A stretch of DNA of 64,000 nt, taken from NCBI GenBank assembly GCA_950097015.1, contig CATNEN010000038.1, positions 6,121,001 through 6,185,000 of the forward strand. The letters are read 5' to 3'. The DNA is from Macrostomum hystrix. Its lineage: Eukaryota > Platyhelminthes > Macrostomidae. Every line of letters starts with the position of its first letter. Position 1 is the first letter of the stretch. The translations under genes and the position numbers were made by a program. Positions 56,913 through 64,000 of this stretch are shown piece by piece. The notes under the pieces are model-generated. The model was not told the origin of the DNA. It saw only the letters and a program-made list of their open reading frames with translations, and made no database searches.

Positions 56913-58187
56913 TCATTGAGCCCCAAAGAGAATGTAGCGGCACATCTCGCCATAGTTTGAGTCCAGAGTCTTGATGTTATCCAAGTTGTGCTGCTTGCCG
57001 TACTTGCGAAACCACAGGTGCATCACGTAATTCTTCTTGTGCCAGTCCCACCTCTTTTGCTTTCCGATGCCATAAATCCAGTCCACCTCCTCCGGAGTCC
57101 AGTTCGGCCGGTCCATGCTCTCATCCTCCACGTGGCACAGGTCTGGAAAGACGGCCTGCATTGTGCTCGGCAGCTTCACGGAATGGTCGCCCCAGGCTTC
57201 GTCGTTGAACACCTGGTATGCTGTGTGCCACATCGCCAGAAATGTGCTGCCCTGCGCAGCCATAAAGACGCCATTGCACAAGCCGTACGGAACTTCCCTG
57301 CCGATAGTGCAGGGGAACTTCCGCAGAGGCTCCAGCGGCTTCAGCACAAACACATCGATGTCCATGTAGACTCCACCGAACACCAGCACGGCCTCCAGCC
57401 TCACCACATCTGACTGGTGCTCCTTGCCGTGTACTGGCACCGTGTACACAGACGTGGGCACCGGTCTCCGCACCATGATGACCTTCTCCTCGAAGTTGGT
57501 CTCCGTGAGGTTCCTCCTCACCCGCTCCCACCACTGTCCGGTGGGCTGCTTGCCGGGAGCGTACCACAGCAGTAGGCGGTGCGGCTTCATCACGTGCAGG
57601 CAGCTGAGCAGGCTGACCATGTGGTGGAACTGCAGGTTCGTGTCACCGAATGGCAGCACAAAGTGGGCGATGTTGGGCACCAGAAATCCGGGCTTCACTG
57701 TGGACTTGGCCACTGCATGAATCTCTTCAACTGTGAACTTCTTGCCGCTGGGACTGTGTGGCATCCACTGCGCGGTGCTGACTGCCGGCAGGTAGCTGGC
57801 CATCATCTGCTCCAGACGTTCTTTGTACTTTCCGCTATGCTGAATCACGGTCTGTTTTAGCTTAGAAAAGTTTTTCTGCAGGGTCACGAAGTCTAGAGCG
57901 CTCAAGTTAGGGCCGTGCTCATTGTACATTGCCTTCGATGGAAGCAAAGTGTTCGACACTCTGGAATTGGGACTAGAAACGTCGCTAGGAGTCGACTGTC
58001 CGCGTAGCTGTGTCTCTGAGGCGTCATTGTCGAGCCGCACCGGCTGAGTCCACATCCAGGGGCTGAGTCCTGCGCAGAACAGGCTGAGCAGGATCAGCAG
58101 CGCGATCGAGGCGACAAACAGCCGCTTGGGAGACTCTAGCAGGCAGCGCTGCATCATCATGCTGCTGATCGCATTGTGAGTTAGCAC
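56913..58187 (-). CDS. type II membrane glycosyltransferase, GT32-like (Gly_transf_sug)
   Basis: Single-exon frame of 424 aa. A short N-terminal cytoplasmic segment ends in basic residues (SPKRLFV); one transmembrane helix follows (about 26-45, IALLILLSLFCAGL), then a stem and a lumenal catalytic region. This is the classical Golgi type II layout. The catalytic region has PNIAHFVLPFGD, LLLWYAPGKQP and the metal-binding DXD in VYMDIDVFVLKPL (about residue 274), as in sugar-transferring proteins of the DXD family (GT32, alpha-1,4-GalT or OCH1-like). It ends with WFRKYGKQ and GEMCRYILFG. Donor and acceptor sugars cannot be told. The start may be M1 or one of the Met-Met-Met at 10-12. A very similar copy begins beyond the right edge and ends at 63591. 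Confidence 0.85.
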   Translation of the reverse strand: MLTHNAISSMMMQRCLLESPKRLFVASIALLILLSLFCAGLSPWMWTQPVRLDNDASETQLRGQSTPSDVSSPNSRVSNTLLPSKAMYNEHGPNLSALDFVTLQKNFSKLKQTVIQHSGKYKERLEQMMASYLPAVSTAQWMPHSPSGKKFTVEEIHAVAKSTVKPGFLVPNIAHFVLPFGDTNLQFHHMVSLLSCLHVMKPHRLLLWYAPGKQPTGQWWERVRRNLTETNFEEKVIMVRRPVPTSVYTVPVHGKEHQSDVVRLEAVLVFGGVYMDIDVFVLKPLEPLRKFPCTIGREVPYGLCNGVFMAAQGSTFLAMWHTAYQVFNDEAWGDHSVKLPSTMQAVFPDLCHVEDESMDRPNWTPEEVDWIYGIGKQKRWDWHKKNYVMHLWFRKYGKQHNLDNIKTLDSNYGEMCRYILFGAQ

Positions 58188-59990
58188 CGACTTTAGCCCA
58201 GAATGGAATCGTTGCTAGATACAAATAAAAATCTTACTTTTGAGTCACTCAGTCCAGTGATAAGCCGTTTTATTGAGCTGCAATGTACGCAGCTAGCGCG
58301 TGCATTTGGACATATGCTCCGCTATGCGAAGAGTGAGTCTCGACCAAATGTTTTTAGGGGCAGTCTTCTAGTCAGCTCCGTACACCGAACTCTAGAGACT
58401 GTACATTTTTATAAGCCTGGCTGGCCATTGGGTCTATCTCTTACTTAGTTGGGGTTGCTGTCAGTTGCTGTAGGGGGGTTGTAGTGGGGTGGGGGGGTCG
58501 CACAGCGATTGCAGCAGTACGACCCTCCACCCAATGTCCCTTCCAGATGCAGTTTCCCACACTTCTCGTCCCCTTCCAACAGTCCATCAGCCATGGAGCT
58601 TTGAATCTAGAAACTGGAGAGACAACTTCCAGTCCAAACCCCCATTTCCCGGACCAGTAAATGGGCTGACTGGCTGGCCCTAAATTGCAATGAGAAAGAC
58701 AATGATAACTTTCGTATCGTGCAACAGATTTTCAATGTGTTTGTTTCATTAGAAAGCTGAATAATTTTTTGTACGAGTATTTTAGCTGAAGCTTGTGCAA
58801 CTTCCTGTTTTATCTACTGAGCTGTGCTTAAATAGACATTAAGGAAATAGAGTTTAAAATCCCAAAGTTGTACATTTGCCATACAGTAGAAATTTTTCCT
58901 CTTTTTTGCCGTTTCGAAAAGTTTTTAGTTCATTCGATAGGTAAGCGAAATTTCGCTAAAAGTTGGCAATTAATCGAAAAGTTTTCTACATTACAACTTT
59001 TTAAGGTCGCGAGCTGCTAAGTAACTATTTATTTAAGCACAGCTCAGTAGCTACAACAGGTACAGGCACAAGGTTCAGCAAAAATGTAGAGAATTTATTC
59101 AGCTTTCTAATAAAACAAACAGTTTGAAAATATGTTGTACGATAAGTGTTTTCTCAGAGTAGCGCGTTTGAGTTTCCCATTCAAAAAAAGAGATTTTAAC
59201 GAGATTGGAAAGTTTAACTTTTCAAGGAAAACGTTTTAAACTTTAGATCTGCTGCTGTGTGTCCGTACTAACCGGGCCAGATGTGCAGCACAGTCGCAGC
59301 AACTGCCAACCACTCATGCCAGTCATGCCGAAGTGAAGCATTAAGGTAGTCAGGGCAGCTGTGCGCTTTCTTTCATTTGAAATAGTCTCTTTGAACAACG
59401 CTAGTTTTTCTGTCAGTTCTTCACCTTCTTGTATCATTAGTTACAAATGTATCAATGTATCAATGTATCAAATGTGTATCAAATATATTTGTCATCCTCA
59501 GTTAGGTTTCCAAAGTTTGACCCAGAGGCCGATATTTCTTGTAAAAATATCTGCTTGGACTGTATGGACTCCAGCGACACTTTTAAGAGAAAATGCAGAC
59601 TTTGTTTTCTACTTCTGAGCGACACTTTTTGCAACGTAAGGAATTCTAGGGCTTACAGTCCTGTAAAATTAGGTGGAAAGTGAGTTGTTTGCGAGAAAGA
59701 GAAAGTCGGTCACGAAGCGGCACAAGATCGTGTTGGCGAGTATATAGTTGCCCCGAGTGTTCATAGCAGATGTACACTAGAGATGTACACTGAGACGATT
59801 AAGACAAGTAATTATAGCACTAAAGTTTTTTCTTTCCTGAATTATATGTCATTCTTTTTGGACACTCCAAACCATTTACATTACATTGTATTGACTTCCT
59901 TTTACAGGTAATATGAACCTGAAAACTACATGCACAAGCAAATCGAAAAAGACAAAACAAGCAATCGAAACAAGCGAATGAACATGAATA
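58188..59990. other. intergenic region, no firm gene
   Basis: Mostly unique sequence. A Cys-rich open stretch on the + strand (about 59500-59635) is bounded by an AG acceptor (CATCCTCAG) and a GTAAGG donor; a minus-strand frame at 59243-59437 is also open. Neither can be tied to a gene. Confidence 0.4.
59500..59635 (+). other. possible isolated Cys-rich exon
   Basis: Open frame with CKNICLDCMD and KRKCRLC, flanked by a plausible acceptor (TTTGTCATCCTCAG) and donor (AACGTAAGG). It has six or more Cys in about 40 residues. No neighbouring exon with matching phase was found, so this is only a candidate. Confidence 0.2.
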
Positions 59991-60042
59991 ACATTAAATG
60001 ATCGGACAGTCAGAAGCCTAACCTTCTCTCCATTGCTTCCCC

Positions 60043-60278
60043 AGTTTATTGCATCACCCATCTGTATCTCAGCCTCTCAAACACCAAAGCGGTCAGCACC
60101 ATCAATCCAGTCCAGCTACTTGTTTATTGCATCACCCATCTGTATCTCAGCCTCTCAAACACCAAAGCGGTCAGCACCATCAATCCAGTCCAGCTACTTG
60201 TTTATTGCATCACCCATCTGTATCTCAGCCTCTCAAACACCAAAGCGGTCAGCACCATCAATCCAGTCCAGCTACTTG
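60043..60278. repeat. 78-bp tandem repeat, 3 copies
   Basis: Three near-perfect copies beginning TTTATTGCATCACCCATCTG and ending in the AGCTACTTG region. Two forward frames are open through it because 78 is divisible by three. Confidence 0.95.
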
Positions 60279-60729
60279 TCTTAATCGATTGAAAAGTGTC
60301 GGAATTTAAATTGCGGAATGGAAATTTTAACCAGAAAAGCGATAATGCGCAGGCTCCTTCTACCCCTCTTGACGGAATTGGTTGGCAATTGTTGTGACAC
60401 TAAAGAGTGTCGGAATCGGATGCCAGAAAATTAAAATTGGTTGCAGGTAGTTCAAAACTGAAAGTGAAAAGGTGTAGTGTACAGGCACTCACTACCTACG
60501 TCACTTCTTCCGTAAATTTAGGATTAAAAAAGCGATGAATAAAATAAACAAGGGCACAATTAATTGCAAGCCATTTGAAACAAAGTCTGCAATAGCAAAG
60601 TCTTTGCGCAAACACAGAAAATTCCTAATACATGTATTGCGCAAGTCAGGCCGTCTGCGAGTACTCTCAGAGCGCCGAGGACCCCCGTCAGTCGGCTCAT
60701 CCAGCAGCTGTGTCCGAACCTGGTGCGGA

Positions 60730-62555
60730 TCAGCAACCAGACTCGCCGGCCTGCTGACACGCCGGGGCCTGGTCTGAAACCGGTAGCGTGGTCGCAGGCA
60801 GAGGCCTCCTGCGGACGAACGCCTTCAGTCGGTCGTGATGCACCACTGAGCTCCTGCCTCGGCCGGCGGGCTTGGAGATCCGGTAGGTGACCTGGCCCAG
60901 CCTCTGTAACACGCGAAAAGGCCCGAGCCACCGCTGACGCTAGCCTTGGACTGGCCTTTCTGCATTGACGGGTTAAAAAGCATCACCAGCTGGCCGATCC
61001 GGAACGGAGTGAAGTGCTGGCGCCTGTCGTATCGCTGCTTTCGGGATCGCTGGGTCAACAACAGGCGCTGCCTCACGAGCTGCAAGCCGGTCCGGGTTTC
61101 CTCCAGCGCATCCATGACGACCCGCCGTTCGCCCGCAGTGGGCAAGGCGTTGCTCAGGGTTGATGTTGAACTCAGCCTCCTCTTCAACAGACCTTTCTCC
61201 TGGGCCTAGAAGCTCAGCAGCCTCGAAGGCACTCAGGTTGCAGACGCCCACTCGCAGGCTGCCGTCCGCGCTGGAGACCACCAGCGCCCTGGTGGGCAGC
61301 AGGCCGATCATGTCTACGAAGTCTGAGCTCGGCTCAAACAAGCCCATCTCGGCAGACGACGGTAACTTGACTGGGATGATGACACGGCTGCGGAGATCTA
61401 TTTCGGAGATCCACACTAAAGCTCGAGCACAACTTACTGAGTGTACATTCTGAGCAAGAAATTCTGGCTGAATTTCTGCGACCACCGTCACCTGAAGGCT
61501 GGCATTAATTCTTCCAGCTGTATTTCAAGTGTCGCACTCGCCGCGGAGACTCCAAGCGTCGACCATCGATACCGACCGGAGTGCTTAGAGGCGGGTGAAA
61601 CTGACCGGCTGATACAAGCGTCACCTGCGTGCCGGTGTCGAACAGCCATCTGCAGGGTCGGCTAGCTATGCTGCCGGGCAGGAATGGAGGCAGTTTTGGC
61701 CTTGCTTAGGCAGAGCTGCTGACGGCCCGCGGTCACCAGTCCTCAGAAGTTTCCCGAGGCTGGGGTCGGACAGACCTCGGCCCGGTGGCCTTTGCCTGAG
61801 CAGCAGCTGCACACTGTCGGTGTGGCTGGCGAGGCATGCTAGCTGGGACACTGAGCCGCGAAATGGCCGGGTTGAGTGCAGTTGAAGCACCTGCCGCGAC
61901 TCTTCCCTCGAGAGCCTCCTCGTCCACCGCGGCTGCTGATGGTAGCGACTGTTGCGGCCATGCAGCAGTCAGCTGCTCCTGCATCTGCTCCAGCCGGTCC
62001 ACCATTTGGTTGCCAACCGAGTTTTCCGCGACGCTTGTAGATACTCCATTGCCGCAGATGCCCTCCAGTGCGGCAGAGCGGTCCGCCAGCTGTTCCGGGC
62101 TGAGTTTGCTCCAATCGGAGTCCTTCAGCAGCGTCTCGCGAATGCCCTTTAGCTGTAGGGCCAGCAGTCGGTGTCTTGCTTGGCAGTCTCTGATCGCCTC
62201 CTTTATGAGTTTAGGGCGTGACTTCCGGTACAGAAGCTCGAGGGCGAAGCACAGTTCCCTCCGCGATTCTCCTTGCCGTCGCTTCCAGCTCTCGAACTCT
62301 GACACCGAACTCTGACACCGAAGAAGTTCTCCTTACTACTGTAGCACTCTGGATGAGCTCGTCTTTGATGCTCTTGTAGCACTTCTTCTTTTCCTGTGCC
62401 AGGTCCCACACAAATACAAGCGCTCCACCAGATATCAGCAGTTTGATTTTAGAGTTCATCTGGGCATCATCCCACTTTGAGTCTTCAGCGAAATCCTCGA
62501 ACAACTGCAGCCACATATTGATGTCTGTGTCGTCTGCACCATCTATTATCATCAT
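60730..62555 (-). mobile_element. Ty3/Gypsy retrotransposon remnant, pol core deleted, gag frameshifted
   Basis: Minus-strand fragments in gag-pol order. Gag starts at 62555 (MMIIDGADD; WLQLFEDFAED), continues after a frame change near 62310, and ends with a CCHC knuckle (CFNCTQPGHFAAQC, about 61860). Protease and linker region follow with LVVSSADGSLRVGVCNL (about 61240). RT, RNase H and the integrase catalytic core are missing. The sequence resumes in the integrase C-terminal region (RKQRYDRRQHFTPFRIGQLV, about 61000) with the GPF motif in another frame near 60930. No LTRs were identified by eye. It lies between two copies of the glycosyltransferase gene. Confidence 0.8.
62281..62325 (-). 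repeat. 13-bp tandem duplication breaking gypsy gag
   Basis: On the minus strand TTCGGTGTCAGAG occurs twice in succession. Thirteen bases shift the frame, and the two gag frames meet exactly here. It is the visible cause of the gag break. Confidence 0.8.
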
Positions 62556-62559
62556 CTAT

Positions 62560-63590
62560 CTCATCTCTTGTCATTATCTAGCCGATCTTGTCATCGAAAC
62601 CGGTCTGTCAGCGTTTGCCTCTCGCACCAATGTCCCTGAGCTCCATTCTGCGGCGAGGCCACATTAAATTGGGCGCAGCCGCGGAGAGAAGGCTTGGAGG
62701 CTTATCGTGCAATTTATACTCATGAGGGCCAACCTCCAAGGAACAGCGAAATTGTACACTGCTGACAATGAGAAAGTCATTGCAGATGTACACACCTGTG
62801 TGAGCGTGCGTCTGCTTACGGTATCTGTGTGTGTGTGTGTGTGCTCAGGAGTCAGCGGAATGGGTAGAATTGCCACTTCGCAGGCTGCTGGTCTAGTGTT
62901 ACCAAATGATGTGCCATTGCCCGCCGACCTGCTAAGTATTATTACTATTTTTATTTTTATTACTGTTATTGTAAGTTATGGCTCAACAAATATTTATAGA
63001 AATCTGTCTCTGGATCCGCCATTGTTCACATGTGCACCAATTCTTGTTCTAGAGCATAGCTACACGTGCCATTCATTTAATATACTATTAACATATAAAA
63101 TTATGCAACAAAATAGGAAGGCCCTATTAACCGACAAGACAATACAAAATGTAACTAGATAAAATAATTTTAACATTTAACAACCGCCTGCTGCCCAATG
63201 TAATTGATTATTTGGACAAACACTAGTAATCTAAGAGCGTTCCGACAATCACCTTAGCAATGTACTATTTAGCAATGGCCATCTAGCCATACAAGCTATT
63301 ATAGCTTAAAAGCCTAACTCTTAAAGCCGAAGAAACGAAATTGAAATTGACATACAGTAAACAAGCAAAATTGCAAGACCAAAATTCAATTGTAAATTTT
63401 TAAATACACGTAGTGAAACACTAGGAAATGTATAACAACAAAAAGCGTGAATGCACAGCCACTCTGAAGCTGACAGTTTACCTGTTTACCTTGAACTAAC
63501 ATCACTTAAAATATATGGCTTTAAACAGGGTTAAATTGCAATGTGATTTAGGAATCCGGTTTCAAGCGTGTAATAAAATTTCCTAAAGAC
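62560..63590. other. intergenic region with a short GT repeat
   Basis: Contains (GT)n around 62826-62844 and AT-rich sequence. It probably includes the decayed 5' leader of the Gypsy remnant at its left end. No gene recognised. Confidence 0.4.
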
Positions 63591-64000
63591 CTAGTAGACA
63601 CCAAAGAGAATGTAGCGGCACATCTCGCCATAGTTCGAGTCCAGAGTCTTGATGTTATCCAAGTTGTGCTGCTTGCCGTACTTGCGAAACCACAGGTGCA
63701 TCACGTAATTCTTCTTCCGCCAGTCCCACCTCTTTTGCTTTCCGATGCCATAAATCCAGTCCACCTCCTCCGGAGTCCAGTTCGGCCGGTCCATGCTCTC
63801 CTCCTCCACGTGGCACAGGTCGGGAAAGACGGCCTGCATTGTGCTCGGCAGCTTCACGGAATGGTCGCCCCAGGCTTCGTCGTTGAACACCTGGTACGCT
63901 GTGTGCCACATCGCCAGAAATGTGCTGCCCTGCGCAGCCATAAAGACGCCATTGCACAAGCCGTACGGAACTTCCCTGCCGATAGTGCAGGGGAACTTCC
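63591..64000 (-). CDS. second GT32-like glycosyltransferase copy, C-terminal part (partial)
   Basis: The visible C-terminal 136 or so codons match the gene at 56913-58187 almost residue for residue: same REVPYG, WGDHSVKLPSTMQAVF and WTPEEVDWIYGIG segments, with a few substitutions such as Asp to Glu before ESMDRP, His to Arg in WDWRKKNY and a different last two residues (VY instead of AQ). The frame is open to the window edge, where the sequence is cut just downstream of the DXD region. It is the same orientation about 6.7 kb away, so a recent tandem duplicate; nothing in the visible part suggests it is dead. Confidence 0.88.
   Translation of the reverse strand, partial: KFPCTIGREVPYGLCNGVFMAAQGSTFLAMWHTAYQVFNDEAWGDHSVKLPSTMQAVFPDLCHVEEESMDRPNWTPEEVDWIYGIGKQKRWDWRKKNYVMHLWFRKYGKQHNLDNIKTLDSNYGEMCRYILFGVY

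Noticed and set aside
62707-63162. 151-codon frame on the + strand
   Set aside because: Contains a GT microsatellite translated as Val-Cys, then AT-rich sequence; no recognisable domain or splice context.

Overview
The window is metazoan nuclear DNA. Coding genes are split by GT-AG introns (one GC-AG), use the standard code, and include a complete eukaryotic ribosomal protein L9, a dynein light chain and a GABA-B-type class C GPCR. Coding exons are GC-rich and intergenic DNA is AT-rich. LTR retrotransposons (BEL/Pao, Gypsy), a Helitron, a hAT-type MITE and an element with long terminal inverted repeats are present. I read it as an invertebrate bilaterian, possibly a free-living flatworm; the sequence alone does not fix the phylum.

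Layout. 1-600: nothing recognised. 613-4475 (+): 3' part of a single-pass membrane protein gene whose introns are filled by minisatellites. 5196-29551 (-): one very large gene of 12 exons, rebuilt here by splice phase. It encodes about 4,688 aa: N-terminal coiled coils, then a 10.4-kb exon with about 48 copies of a 17-residue repeat. A full-length but internally deleted BEL/Pao element (20315-25655) with indistinguishable LTRs and a 5-bp target-site duplication sits in its fourth intron. 29552-34909: transposon graveyard, with a 703-bp TIR element with 9-bp TSD and a 1.8-kb Helitron carrying a broken Pif1-type helicase and a nested hAT MITE. 35036-37104 (+): UBC12-like E2 with a long acidic, Ala-rich C-terminal extension. 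38792-41044 (+): RPL9. 41660-43790: 2.1-kb 21-bp satellite. 44645-45035 (+): dynein light chain with TATA box. 46199-55389 (+): GABA-B-like receptor, 14 exons, 759 aa. 56913-58187 (-): GT32-type glycosyltransferase. 60730-62555 (-): broken Gypsy element. 63591-64000 (-): second glycosyltransferase copy cut by the window edge.

The dominant unusual property is tandem repetition. At least twenty different arrays, most with private unit sequences, fill introns, intergenic gaps, a 3' UTR and one exon. Array-free introns here are about 60-150 nt. Array-bearing introns usually keep about 5-45 nt at the donor and 50-75 nt at the acceptor, with everything between them being repeat. Many arrays have periods divisible by three (9, 18, 21, 24, 33, 51, 78 bp), so they produce long but spurious ORFs. 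Both LTR elements have lost the same central part of pol (from within or before RT to integrase), so neither can be autonomous.
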